Positions 45,977 to 54,834 of a stretch of DNA of 64,000 bases are shown in pieces. The notes below the pieces were generated by a model. The model worked only from the letters and a program-made list of their open reading frames with translations. It searched no databases and had not been told where the DNA came from. This stretch comes from Vibrio sp. LaRot3 (GTDB lineage Bacteria > Pseudomonadota > Gammaproteobacteria > Enterobacterales > Vibrionaceae): assembly GCF_027587025.1 (NCBI RefSeq), contig NZ_JAPPTI010000002.1, forward strand, positions 62,001 to 126,000. Reading direction: 5' to 3'. Position 1 is the first letter of the stretch. Each line of letters begins with the position of its first letter. Made by a program: the position numbers and the translations under genes.

Positions 45977-48043
45977 ATGGTTATGGATGTGGTACGCAAG
46001 GTCTATCAAAATGCGGAACCTAATTTGACGTTAATCGGCTGGATGGGCTTTTTCGGCTTTCCTGTGTATTATTATGTCTGGACTTACATGTTCCCTCAGT
46101 CCTATGAATCATTAGGGTTGCGTATATTTTGTTCCTTACTGTTTTTAGTGATCGCGTTACGTCACCATGTTCCTAATTTTGTTCGACGTTACTTACCTAT
46201 TTATTTCTCTATTAGTATCTCGGTCTGTTTGCCATTCTTTTTCTCTTACATGATGTTTAAGAATGATTGGTCAACAGTGTGGGTCATGTCGTTTATGGCC
46301 TCGACTCTGATCCATATTCTATTGGTCTGTCGAACGTCTATAGTGATCGCGCAGGCTGTGATCGCTGTGCTTGCTGCAATGCTATTGGTTTATGGCCCAC
46401 ACATTGAAGCGCTTGAACAATCGGTGCTGTGGCAATATGTGCCAATCTTCGTGTTTAACTACATGTTTGGCACTGTGTTTTATCGTCGTAATCAAAGCGA
46501 AAGCGAAAGCCGCGTGTCTATCGCAAAGTCGTTTGGGGCAGGTATTGCTCATGAAATGCGCAATCCACTCAGTGCGTTAAAAGCCACTATTGATGTGCTG
46601 GATTCACTCTTGCCAAACCCGAAGGGCAATCAACAACAAATCGAGTTGTCGAACGAATCGGCCAAGCTTGCGAAAGAGGTGATAGCCGATGCTAACGAAG
46701 CGATTCGTAGTGGCACTGAAACCATCGATTTACTGCTGACATCGATAGATGAAAACCGTATTACCAATGCTAGCTACCGCAAACATTCGATGCGAGAGTT
46801 GGTGCAAAAATCACTCAATAGCTTCTCTTATCAAAGCCCGCAGCATCGCCAAAGTGTGCAAATGGACCTTAAGCAAGACTTCTCATTCTTCGGTAGTGAT
46901 ACGCTGCTTAAGTACGCGTTATATAACTTGCTTAAGAACGCTTTCTACTATGGTAAGCGTGATCAATTTAAAGTCGAAGTTGAGCTCAAACATTGCGGGC
47001 ACTATAACGAACTGATTTTTCGAGATAATGGCATCGGCATGAGCAGTGATGTGCGTAATCAGATTTTTGAAGACTTTTATACCTACGGTAAAACTGGCGG
47101 TTACGGACTTGGCTTGCCATTTTGCTATAAGGTGATGCAAGCGATGGGGGGCAAGATCAGCTGCCGATCCGAGCTGAATCAATTCACGGAATTCACCTTA
47201 AGCTTCCCGTTATATAGTTCCGATGCAGTTGCTGGGATTAAATCGGATTTGCTCAAATCGAAGTCGGCACTTTATGTCGGAGGTTCGATGGCGATTTCGC
47301 GAGTGCTGGATGATACCGCATTCTACAAAGGGTATAAGTTTATCCATCTTGAGGTAGAAGAGGCGTTGGCTCGTGGGGAGTATGAGTTTGAGTACGATCT
47401 CATCTTTGTTGATATTAACTGTGAACTGGCAAACAGGCGTCATCTTGAACAGTTAGAAGCGAAACTGGGTTTTACCGAAGCAAGAATTGTTTATCTGTTT
47501 GATAAAGAGTGGTGTTATTACCATGGTCAAGAAAGACCGATGGCTTTCTATCCGTTGGAAAAGCAACGCTTGATGAAATATTGCAATCGAGTTACCGATG
47601 AGTTGTTCTTCGAGTCACCGATGATGAGTCGTCAGCTTGTATCTGATGAGCGACGTGCAAATGATGAAAACACTTTTCAAGGTAAGCGGGTATTGCTTGC
47701 TGATGACAATCATTCTTTTCGGGCTTATACCGCGATTTTATTGCAGCAGCAGGGTTTTGAAGTGGTTCAGGCAAAAAATGGACAAGAAGCCCTTGAGTAC
47801 TTACCTCAATCACGTTTTGACTTGGTATTGATGGATATTGAAATGCCGACTTTAAACGGTTTGGAAGCCACGACAGCGATTCGGACCATGCATACGGAGC
47901 TTCGTCAGCTGCCGATTATTGGCTATACCGGAGATTCAAGTAGCGAAATGGTGGCGTCACTGACCGAGGCGGGCTTCAATGATTACTTAGTTAAACCAGC
48001 CGATACTGAAACCATCTTACAGAAAATTCGCCAATGGCTTTAA
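45977..48043 (+). CDS. cqsS: CqsS-type quorum-sensing hybrid histidine kinase
   Basis: 688 aa. Six N-terminal membrane segments (about residues 15-175), then HisKA with GAGIAHEMRNPLSALKA (histidine near 190), HATPase ending GGYGLGLPFCYKVM, and a C-terminal receiver (LLADDNHSF, LVLMDIEMPTLNG, DYLVKPAD). The N-terminus MDVVRKVYQNAEPNLTLIGWMGFFGFP matches CqsS as I remember it, the CAI-1 receptor that feeds LuxU/LuxO. The start is uncertain (TTG 45965, ATG 45977, ATG 45983). No cqsA lies beside it; the 3' end overlaps the convergent TDT gene by 4 bp. Confidence 0.88.
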   Translation: MVMDVVRKVYQNAEPNLTLIGWMGFFGFPVYYYVWTYMFPQSYESLGLRIFCSLLFLVIALRHHVPNFVRRYLPIYFSISISVCLPFFFSYMMFKNDWSTVWVMSFMASTLIHILLVCRTSIVIAQAVIAVLAAMLLVYGPHIEALEQSVLWQYVPIFVFNYMFGTVFYRRNQSESESRVSIAKSFGAGIAHEMRNPLSALKATIDVLDSLLPNPKGNQQQIELSNESAKLAKEVIADANEAIRSGTETIDLLLTSIDENRITNASYRKHSMRELVQKSLNSFSYQSPQHRQSVQMDLKQDFSFFGSDTLLKYALYNLLKNAFYYGKRDQFKVEVELKHCGHYNELIFRDNGIGMSSDVRNQIFEDFYTYGKTGGYGLGLPFCYKVMQAMGGKISCRSELNQFTEFTLSFPLYSSDAVAGIKSDLLKSKSALYVGGSMAISRVLDDTAFYKGYKFIHLEVEEALARGEYEFEYDLIFVDINCELANRRHLEQLEAKLGFTEARIVYLFDKEWCYYHGQERPMAFYPLEKQRLMKYCNRVTDELFFESPMMSRQLVSDERRANDENTFQGKRVLLADDNHSFRAYTAILLQQQGFEVVQAKNGQEALEYLPQSRFDLVLMDIEMPTLNGLEATTAIRTMHTELRQLPIIGYTGDSSSEMVASLTEAGFNDYLVKPADTETILQKIRQWL

Positions 48044-48996
48044 GCTTTGCGTCTTAAGCGTTGAGGCCAATACATTTTCACGTATCCAGCCGATACCCAC
48101 AGTACCAATATTGTAGCGATGGAAAGTTCAAACAGGCCGAAATCATGTAACCAATGCCAGCGCGGATGGTATTGCTCAAAAAAGGTAGTAAGACGGTGCA
48201 TTGCGACCGCACTGATTACCGATGGGAAGGTCACCGCTGCAATCGATGGCTGAAATTTCAGTCGCATTAAGCGGAAATAGCACAGGTAGATCATCAACGT
48301 CATCGTGATCGCGATGCCAGCTAATGCGCCGGTTAAAATTGGGTCTGGTTGTTTGAAGTTGACCAAGTAAGTCGCGAGGGTGAGGTTGATTGGTGCAGCC
48401 ATGATCGCGAGTGTCGGTCTGGCGCGGCGAGGCAACATCCCTTCAAATACCAAGCGGTACAACACCAAAGGCAGCATAAAGAAATAAATGGTGATGCAAA
48501 CATTCACCAAAGTTTCAGAGAACAGAGTATGCCCAAATTGCGTGCCTGCCAAAGAACTACTGATGAGCCCCACTGGGTATAAGAACCAGCTCGGGACAAT
48601 ATTCGACATCTTAAACTTTGAGAGCTGGAAGGTGAAAAACAATACCATCATGGTGATGTGAAGAAACAGCGCTGCAAACCAGATTGGGTAGGCAATGATC
48701 GGCGAAATCACCGCAAGGTAGTCACATAAGATGAGTAAAGCCATGCTCATCGGCGCCATAAGGCTACCGCTTAAAGGATGGCGCAAATCAGAGATAAAAA
48801 TATCTAAATTGGTGAGATATTTTATAAGGACAGGGGCAAGTAACATTGCGCCAAGCCCAGCGAGGTATGGACGAATAAGTACGCCAATTTCAGGTATGTA
48901 GAGCGCCCATGCGTGTCCCAAGCCGATAATACCCAATGCGAGGGCCGCTTGTGATGGTGGCACATTTTGAAATTGCGTCAATCTTCTCCAATTCAA
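48040..48996 (-). CDS. TDT family (TehA/SLAC1-like) transporter
   Basis: 318 aa with ten hydrophobic segments, a pattern fitting the tellurite-resistance/dicarboxylate transporter family, which conducts anions. Basic residues at the termini suggest both lie in the cytosol. The specific substrate is unknown. It overlaps the cqsS stop by 4 bp on the opposite strand. A 23-bp inverted repeat lies upstream. Confidence 0.7.
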   Translation of the reverse strand: MNWRRLTQFQNVPPSQAALALGIIGLGHAWALYIPEIGVLIRPYLAGLGAMLLAPVLIKYLTNLDIFISDLRHPLSGSLMAPMSMALLILCDYLAVISPIIAYPIWFAALFLHITMMVLFFTFQLSKFKMSNIVPSWFLYPVGLISSSLAGTQFGHTLFSETLVNVCITIYFFMLPLVLYRLVFEGMLPRRARPTLAIMAAPINLTLATYLVNFKQPDPILTGALAGIAITMTLMIYLCYFRLMRLKFQPSIAAVTFPSVISAVAMHRLTTFFEQYHPRWHWLHDFGLFELSIATILVLWVSAGYVKMYWPQRLRRKA

Positions 48997-49040
48997 GCAG
49001 GCGCTCCTTTTGCCTTAAACAGCGTGAGTCGATAGATGTG

Positions 49041-49095
49041 CATGAACTTATAGTAGAAGTTGCCACAACAATGCAACTTCTACTATAAGTTCATG
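49041..49095. repeat. Perfect 23-bp inverted repeat with 9-bp spacer
   Basis: Left arm 49041-49063 (CATGAACTTATAG...), right arm 49073-49095, complementary without mismatch. It lies in the 145-bp gap between the clcA stop and TDT start (both minus). No T run follows on either strand, and the stem is far longer than a normal terminator. Confidence 0.85.
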
Positions 49096-49141
49096 AATTT
49101 GGGCGCAAATAATAGCAAGTTCATCGGTTGCGTTGCAATTA

Positions 49142-50542
49142 TCAATTTGCGTCTGGTGGCAAATCTTGCTGTCTTAACTTGTCGTTTTTTAAGGTTCTAT
49201 GAAGAAGTTGGCTATAGATAGGTTGCCCGCCGAGCATTTGAGCAAATATTACCGCACCTAAGCTGGTGATGATCAAAGGCAAGATCAAATAGTAATTATT
49301 AGTCATCTCTATCACTAATAAAATACCAGTGATAGGAGCACGCACCGTACCGGCAAACAAAGCGCCCATACCAGCAATAGCAAACATACCCGGAGTAATG
49401 GGTAGATCAGGGAAAAATTGCTGCGCGATTAAGCCAAAGGCATAGCCAAATAAAGTGCCCAGCGCCAGCATCGGGGCAAAAATACCGCCAGGTGCACCAG
49501 AGCCAAAGCAGAGTAGCGTGGTAAAAATGCGGCCTACAAAGAGTAATAACAAGAACGCAGCACCATAATCACCATTGGTGATATTTGGGATGAGCCAAAT
49601 GCCGCCACCAGTCAGTTCTGGAATGTAGAGCAACATTAAGCCGAAGCAACCACCAATCATCGAGCCGGTTAACAGGTAACGTTTTCGATCGTTCTTGTGC
49701 AGTTTGACAAACATATCTTGCGACAAGGTCACTAGACGGTTGAACACGACACCGAAAATGCCAAATAACGCGCCAAGTAATAAGAACAACCATAAGGTGT
49801 TCAATTCCGGCGGCTGATATTGCGGCATAGTGATGACCGCATCTTGGCCGTTGATGTAGCGAAACACTATGTTGGCCGAGATAGCAGAGATGATCACTGC
49901 GCGAATTGAAATCAAAGAATAACGAAATTGAGGGCGCATCTCTTCGACAACAAACATAATGCCTGCGAGGGGAGCATTGAAAGCCGCCGCAAGGCCGCCC
50001 GCCGCGCCAGATGCTAACAGTGAGTGGCGGGTATCTTCGCTTTTGACACGGAAAATATCCGTAACCATTCGACCAATCGCGCCCCCCATTTGAACCGTTG
50101 GACCTTCGCGGCCAAGCACCATACCTGAGCCAAGTGCCCCCATACCACCAAAAAACTTAACGGGTAAAACGCGCCACCAACGAACGGGACGAATACCATC
50201 CATTGCGCCTTCAATTTCCGGAATACCCGATCCTGCTGCTTCTGGTGCGAAGCGATGAACAAGGTAATAGCCGATAAAAGCCAATAGGGCACTGATCAAG
50301 AAGGCCGCGAGCCATAATGGCAATACACTGCCTATTTCACTTTTAAGCCATTCGGTACGAGTTTCGGATACGAGGTGCACCGCATGTTCGAAATAGGTGC
50401 CGACGAGCCCAGCTAATACCCCAACAATAAGCGACATAAATAACACCGATAGTGGCGTTTTGTCTTTTGAGAGAAATTGGTTAATCGCATCCTTGGGCAT
50501 TTTTGCTAGGAAAGATTGCTTAATTTTCTCTCGTTTAGTCAT
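49142..50542 (-). CDS. clcA: H+/Cl- exchange transporter ClcA
   Basis: 466 aa CLC-family antiporter, typical length. Selectivity-filter motifs are present: GSGIPEIEG (about residue 105), GREGPTVQMGG (about 145, including the gating glutamate) and GGIFAPMLALG (about 350). A proton-pathway glutamate lies in the EEMRP region. It helps with extreme acid resistance in enterics. Inner membrane. It stands alone; the upstream region (50543-51022) contains a plus-strand terminator unrelated to it. Confidence 0.93.
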   Translation of the reverse strand: MTKREKIKQSFLAKMPKDAINQFLSKDKTPLSVLFMSLIVGVLAGLVGTYFEHAVHLVSETRTEWLKSEIGSVLPLWLAAFLISALLAFIGYYLVHRFAPEAAGSGIPEIEGAMDGIRPVRWWRVLPVKFFGGMGALGSGMVLGREGPTVQMGGAIGRMVTDIFRVKSEDTRHSLLASGAAGGLAAAFNAPLAGIMFVVEEMRPQFRYSLISIRAVIISAISANIVFRYINGQDAVITMPQYQPPELNTLWLFLLLGALFGIFGVVFNRLVTLSQDMFVKLHKNDRKRYLLTGSMIGGCFGLMLLYIPELTGGGIWLIPNITNGDYGAAFLLLLFVGRIFTTLLCFGSGAPGGIFAPMLALGTLFGYAFGLIAQQFFPDLPITPGMFAIAGMGALFAGTVRAPITGILLVIEMTNNYYLILPLIITSLGAVIFAQMLGGQPIYSQLLHRTLKNDKLRQQDLPPDAN

Positions 50543-50820
50543 GGGGATAGGGGCCTCTTAGTTAGTCGCGGGGAAGGCTGAAATTATACGCCCCTGCTCA
50601 TTTAACTATAGCGATAAGAATGGAATATTGATTTTCATATTTGAGTGAACAACTTCAACTCGGGATTTTTCGACTTTCTTATCCTGAACTGAGGTTAAAT
50701 AGAGGTTTTTGGATGGGTAAATATAGAGCCGTTAGTGCGAAGTCGAAGTTTTGAACACAGCCTCTAGGACTTTTTATCCAAAACTTGCACTTTTATGGTT
50801 TTGAGCCATAGTTAAGTTGT

Positions 50821-50997
50821 AAGACAATCTGAACCGACTCGCATGGAGGAATATCTGTCTTACCTACAATTTGGATGGAATCAAGTAATCATTTCCAAAG
50901 CCTCGTTTCACATCGAAATGCATCAATAGACATTTCGATTCGCAGACTCACGATTGAGTAACGAGGGATTAAGGCGCGCTCAAGTAGTGCGCCTTTT
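50821..50997 (+). ncRNA. Candidate small RNA
   Basis: A possible -35 TTGCAC (50785-50790) and -10 TAGTTA (50809-50814), 18-bp spacer, precede it. Inside is a 9-bp hairpin ATCGAAATG / CATTTCGAT (50912-50939). A terminator at the end, AAGGCGC / GCGCCTT, is followed by TTTTG on the plus strand only. A 28-codon frame (ATG 50844 to TAG 50930) is also present. Both neighbours are on the minus strand, so the terminator implies its own transcript. Confidence 0.45.
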
Positions 50998-50999
50998 GT
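50971..50999 (+). terminator. Plus-strand terminator without annotated gene
   Basis: AAGGCGC / GCGCCTT stem, 11-base loop, TTTTG tail. The reverse strand has no T run. Confidence 0.65.
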
Positions 51000-51022
51000 C
51001 GATTAATCCCTTGGTATAGAGT

Positions 51023-52159
51023 TTATCCCTCAAACAAGTAAAGGTAATCTTCATACCCCTCTTTGACCATATCTTCTTTTGCGACAAAGCGCATAGCTGC
51101 TGAGTTCATGCAGTAACGTAACCCTGTAGGTTCTGGGCCATCTTTAAACACATGACCTAAATGTGAATCAGCAAAACGACTGCGTACTTCGGTACGCGGG
51201 TAAATCAACTTATAGTCAGTTTGCGTGACCACATAGGCATCATTGATTGGTTGAGTAAAGCTTGGCCACCCAGTGCCAGAGCGGTACTTGTCTGTTGAAG
51301 AAAATAAAGGTTCACCGGAAACAATGTCAACGTAGATACCTGCTTGTTTATTATCCCAATATTTGTTTTTGAATGGGCGCTCAGTCCCATCTTCTTGTGT
51401 TACGTAATATTGCAGCTCGGTTAGCTTTGACTTAATTTCATCGTCAGAAGGCTTAGAATAGGCTTTATTGTTACCTTGTGACTGACTTTCATCTATCAAT
51501 TGACGCAAGGTTTTTGGGTTTTCATCACGATCATCGCCGAAAATGTCGTCTAAATATTGGTCACGCCCTGAAGCATAACGGTAGTAGTTGTAACGAACTT
51601 TACTGCGCTTGTAGTAATCCTGATGATAACCTTCTGCAGGCCAGAACTTTTCGAACTTAATTAGTTCGGTCATCAACGGTTTTTTGAAAATCCCTAATTG
51701 GTCAATTTCAGACATGAAATTAGACGCAATCTGTTTTTGCTGCGGATCATGATAGAAGATGGCAGGTCGATATTGAGGACCTCTATCTACAAATGACCCC
51801 TTGCTGTCGGTTGGGTCAATATGACGGAAAAACTGATCAAGCACTTGCTCATACGTTAATGCATCGGTGTCATAAGTTACTTGAATCACTTCGATATGAC
51901 CGGACTTACCCGAGGAAACTTGTTTGTAGGTCGGGTTAACTTGTTCACCACCGGAATAACCTGAAACCACATCGATGACGCCGGGGAGCTTTTCAAGATC
52001 CGATTCGGTACACCAAAAGCAACCTCCAGCTAAAGTAGCAATTGCCGTGTTGTCTGCGTTGATCGCGGTTTTCATATCACTATCGGCCTGACCAACAAAA
52101 GATGCAGCAATCGCGGTAACAGCAACGATAGGAGCGAACCATTTGAGCTTTACTTTCAT
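51023..52159 (-). CDS. msrAB: Periplasmic bifunctional methionine sulfoxide reductase MsrA-MsrB
   Basis: 378 aa with a signal peptide ([25 protein letters not shown]). MsrA part about residues 38-195: catalytic [23 protein letters not shown] and [10 protein letters not shown]. MsrB part about 235-378: [24 protein letters not shown] and catalytic cysteine in [12 protein letters not shown]. The MsrB half lacks the zinc CxxC pairs, as in many fused forms. It repairs oxidised methionine in envelope proteins. The fused order A-B resembles the C-terminal two domains of PilB without the thioredoxin-like domain. Confidence 0.92.
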   Translation of the reverse strand: MKVKLKWFAPIVAVTAIAASFVGQADSDMKTAINADNTAIATLAGGCFWCTESDLEKLPGVIDVVSGYSGGEQVNPTYKQVSSGKSGHIEVIQVTYDTDALTYEQVLDQFFRHIDPTDSKGSFVDRGPQYRPAIFYHDPQQKQIASNFMSEIDQLGIFKKPLMTELIKFEKFWPAEGYHQDYYKRSKVRYNYYRYASGRDQYLDDIFGDDRDENPKTLRQLIDESQSQGNNKAYSKPSDDEIKSKLTELQYYVTQEDGTERPFKNKYWDNKQAGIYVDIVSGEPLFSSTDKYRSGTGWPSFTQPINDAYVVTQTDYKLIYPRTEVRSRFADSHLGHVFKDGPEPTGLRYCMNSAAMRFVAKEDMVKEGYEDYLYLFEG

Positions 52160-52268
52160 TCCAACCTCTCTGAGTTGTGTTTGTGTTAAAGATAAGGAAA
52201 GATGATTGAGCTAAAAAATTGCATACCAATACAAAATATATACGTTGAGTAGACGAAGGAGGGCAGGG

Positions 52269-52676
52269 ATGACTAGGAAATTATCAGGCGGATGCTGTTG
52301 TGGTGAAGTTCAGTTTGAAGTGAATGACGATTTCAAACACTTCTTTTTTTGCCATTGTGAACAGTGCCGAAAGCTAACGGGAGGTGCGCATGCCGCTAAC
52401 CTCTTTACACAGACAAACAACATTAAATGGCTTAAGGGTGAAGACCAAATGGGGCGCTATGTTCATCCTGATAGAGCCTTCGTCAAAGCATTTTGTCGGA
52501 TATGTGGGTCTGGTTTGCCTTATGTAAATAAGAGCGGGAAGTTTTTAATCGTACCAGCTGGTAGCCTCAACCAAGAGCCAACAAAGGCTGTGGATGCGAG
52601 GATATTTATTAGTGAGCAGGCGGATTGGCATAAACATGGGCTAGAAGCCACTACATTTGAAGGGTTTCCTAGTTAG
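52269..52676 (+). CDS. GFA family (glutathione-dependent formaldehyde-activating-like) protein
   Basis: 135 aa. Zinc-binding cysteines are laid out as in the GFA fold: GGCCCGEVQFEV at the start, CHCEQCRKLTG (about residue 32) and FCRICGSGLP (about 77). The family is defined by a carbon-sulfur-lyase fold, and most members have unknown substrates. I use ATG 52269, preceded by AAGGAGG, over the TTG at 52245. Single gene followed by a terminator. Confidence 0.82.
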   Translation: MTRKLSGGCCCGEVQFEVNDDFKHFFFCHCEQCRKLTGGAHAANLFTQTNNIKWLKGEDQMGRYVHPDRAFVKAFCRICGSGLPYVNKSGKFLIVPAGSLNQEPTKAVDARIFISEQADWHKHGLEATTFEGFPS

Positions 52677-52713
52677 GCTAAGTACTAAGCTCATACTCGT
52701 TGATGCGAATTAA

Positions 52714-52736
52714 AAAGCGAGCACATGGCTCGCTTT
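52714..52736. terminator. Terminator between GFA gene and fhs
   Basis: AAAGCGAGC / GCTCGCTTT, the same hairpin as at 25386-25408, between convergent genes. Confidence 0.87.
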
Positions 52737-52763
52737 GTTGGTTTATTTTTCTCTAACGGATCG

Positions 52764-54512
52764 CTAACTTAATCCGATGATGTTGCCTTCATCATCTAAG
52801 TCTAAATTCATGAATGCAGGCTTTTCAGGTAACCCCGGCATAGTCATTACGTTGCCACATAACGCGTAAATAAATCCCGCGCCAGCACAGAGTTTAAGCT
52901 CTCGGATTGGGACATTGAACTTGGTTGGTGCGCCTTTAACGCTGCCGTCGGTTGAAATCGAAAGCGGCGTTTTAGCGAGACAGACTGCAAGGTTGTCATA
53001 ACCGTTTTCAATAAAGCGATCGAGCTGCTTACGTGCTTGGTAGCTTAAGGTAACGTTGGATGCGCCGTAGCCTACTTCAGCAACCGCCATTAACTTTTCT
53101 TCAGTGGTTTGGTTTAAGCGGTAGAGCGGGGTGAACTGTGTTTCGTGCTGACACTGTTTGACGACTTTTTTAGCCAGTTCAATTGTGCCTTCGCCGCCTT
53201 TACCGAAACCTTCACTAATGGCTACTTCAACGTTGTTTGGCAGTGATTCCACCATGGCTTTTAGTTGTTCAAGCTCTTGTTGGCTGTCTTGTGGGAAACG
53301 GTTAATGGCCACAACCGCAGGCACACCATATTTATTGACGTTGTTAATATGCCATTTTAGGTTCTCAAAACCGGCGATCAGTGCTTGCTCATCATTCTCA
53401 AACAGTGAATCAGGGATAGGTTGACCCGGTTTTAAATCATACAAGCCGGAGTTGGCCTTTAGGCCGCGTAATGTGGCGACAATCACCGCACAGTCTGGTG
53501 CTTTACCAGAAGCTTGCGCTTTGATATTACAGGCTTTCTCAAAACCCATATCTGAGCCGAAGCCGCCTTCTGTTACAGTAAAGTCAGCCAACTTAGTCGC
53601 AATGCTGTCTGCAATGATTGAGGAATTACCATGAGCAATATTAGCGAATGGGCCTGCATGTATCAGGGTTGGAACACCTTCAAGGGTTTGCATCAATGTT
53701 GGCTCTATAGCTTCTTTCATGCTAACGGCCATTGCCCCTGCGACTTGCAGATCTTCAGTTGTGACGGGCTCTCCATCTAAATTGTAAGCGACCACGATGC
53801 GTCCAATGCGCTTGCGTAAATCACTTAAGTCAGAGGCGAGTGCTAAAATTGCCATAAGCTCAGATGCTGCTGAAATATCGAAGCCATCTTCGCGCTCGTA
53901 GCCATTAATTGTTTTGCCAATGTCGTTCTTGCCAACAGTAACCATGCGAAGCGCGCGGTCGTTGTGGTCCATGACACGTTTCCAAACCACATTCTTAGCA
54001 TCAATTCTAAGAGCGGTTAGCCCGCTGCGTTTTTCGAAGTCTTCATAGCCATTACGCTGCTCATGGTAAATACGAGCATCGATGGCTGCTGCCGCTAGGT
54101 TGTGAGCCGCAGTCACCGCGTGAATGTCACCCGTTAAGTGTAGGTTGAGCTCTTCCATAGGTGCGACTTGTGAATAACCACCACCGGCTGCGCCACCTTT
54201 AACCCCAAATACTGGGCCCATGGAAGGTTGGCGAATACATGCCATGACCGAGCGATTTAGTTTGGCAAGACCTTGGGATAGGCCAATGGTAGTGACCGTT
54301 TTTCCTTCGCCAAGCGGTGTCGGCGTAATGGCAGTAACAATAACCAATTTACCAGTAACATTGTGTTCAAGGCGCTTAAGGCTGTTAAGTGAAACTTTTG
54401 CTTTGTACTTGCCTTGGCTATGGAATTCATCGTGTTGTAGGCCGGCAGCGTGAGCAACTTGAGTTATTGGTGTTAGTTGCGTAGCGCGGCAAATGTCAAT
54501 ATCCGACAGCAT
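52764..54512 (-). CDS. fhs: Formate-tetrahydrofolate ligase
   Basis: 582 aa from ATG 54512 (AGAGGG 5 bases upstream). It makes 10-formyl-THF from formate and ATP for purine and fMet synthesis. The ATP loop [13 protein letters not shown] (about residues 57-69) and further family blocks ([49 protein letters not shown]) are clear. A longer frame to 54560 crosses the promoter and PurR box, so I reject it. Purine control is likely from the box overlapping the start of transcription. Confidence 0.94.
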   Translation of the reverse strand: MLSDIDICRATQLTPITQVAHAAGLQHDEFHSQGKYKAKVSLNSLKRLEHNVTGKLVIVTAITPTPLGEGKTVTTIGLSQGLAKLNRSVMACIRQPSMGPVFGVKGGAAGGGYSQVAPMEELNLHLTGDIHAVTAAHNLAAAAIDARIYHEQRNGYEDFEKRSGLTALRIDAKNVVWKRVMDHNDRALRMVTVGKNDIGKTINGYEREDGFDISAASELMAILALASDLSDLRKRIGRIVVAYNLDGEPVTTEDLQVAGAMAVSMKEAIEPTLMQTLEGVPTLIHAGPFANIAHGNSSIIADSIATKLADFTVTEGGFGSDMGFEKACNIKAQASGKAPDCAVIVATLRGLKANSGLYDLKPGQPIPDSLFENDEQALIAGFENLKWHINNVNKYGVPAVVAINRFPQDSQQELEQLKAMVESLPNNVEVAISEGFGKGGEGTIELAKKVVKQCQHETQFTPLYRLNQTTEEKLMAVAEVGYGASNVTLSYQARKQLDRFIENGYDNLAVCLAKTPLSISTDGSVKGAPTKFNVPIRELKLCAGAGFIYALCGNVMTMPGLPEKPAFMNLDLDDEGNIIGLS

Positions 54513-54542
54513 AATACCCTCTTTTATGCGACCAAAATGGCT

Positions 54543-54558
54543 AGGAAAACGTTTGCGC
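54543..54558 (-). promoter_or_regulatory. PurR-like box at fhs promoter
   Basis: Read on the minus strand the site is GCGCAAACGTTTTCCT, one base from the PurR consensus ANGCAANCGNTTNCNT. It overlaps the predicted transcription start, an ideal repressor position. Confidence 0.6.
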
Positions 54559-54562
54559 AAGC

Positions 54563-54590
54563 ATAATATCGTTAAAATATGCTTTGTAAA
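54563..54590 (-). promoter_or_regulatory. Sigma-70 promoter of fhs
   Basis: Minus-strand -35 TTTACA (54590-54585) and -10 TATTAT (54568-54563) with a 16-bp spacer. The start point is predicted near 54556. Confidence 0.6.
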
Positions 54591-54679
54591 GAATTAGTTT
54601 GTAGCACAACGTGCATTGTATATTAGCAATTGATGGTTAAAAAGATAAATATCTTTAGAACGGGTGGGTGGGGCGAATA

Positions 54680-54712
54680 TTCTAAAAAGGACCTGCCTTT
54701 CGGCAGGCCAAA
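54680..54712 (-). terminator. Minus-strand terminator between pyk and fhs
   Basis: GGCCTGCC-GAAA-GGCAGGTCC stem then TTTTT on the minus strand, about 125 bp after the pyk stop. A first weaker hairpin (AAAAAGTT / AACTTTTT) precedes it at about 54727-54747. It ends pyk transcripts or a small RNA. Confidence 0.75.
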
Positions 54713-54834
54713 TCCCTGTGGAGCAGAAAAAGTTGGGGGAACTTTTTATTGGGAGAATAACCGTAAGTTTTTTAGATGGTTAATTGTTGTTCACCTAAAT
54801 CATGTTCCGATAACAACCTACAAGTACATCATGA

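Larger units (their letters stand above)
50543..51022. other. Intergenic region clcA / msrAB with unassigned plus-strand unit
   Basis: 480 bp between two minus genes. It holds a plus-oriented promoter-like pair, two hairpins and a terminator (see 50821-50997). Nothing else stands out. Confidence 0.5.
54513..54834. other. Intergenic region pyk / fhs
   Basis: 322 bp holding the fhs promoter with PurR-like box and two successive minus-strand hairpins. I looked for a ZTP or glycine riboswitch motif and saw none. Confidence 0.5.

Noticed and set aside
54613..54834. Possible riboswitch ahead of fhs
   Set aside because: I looked for ZTP and glycine riboswitch signatures on the minus strand and saw none; the hairpins read better as terminators.
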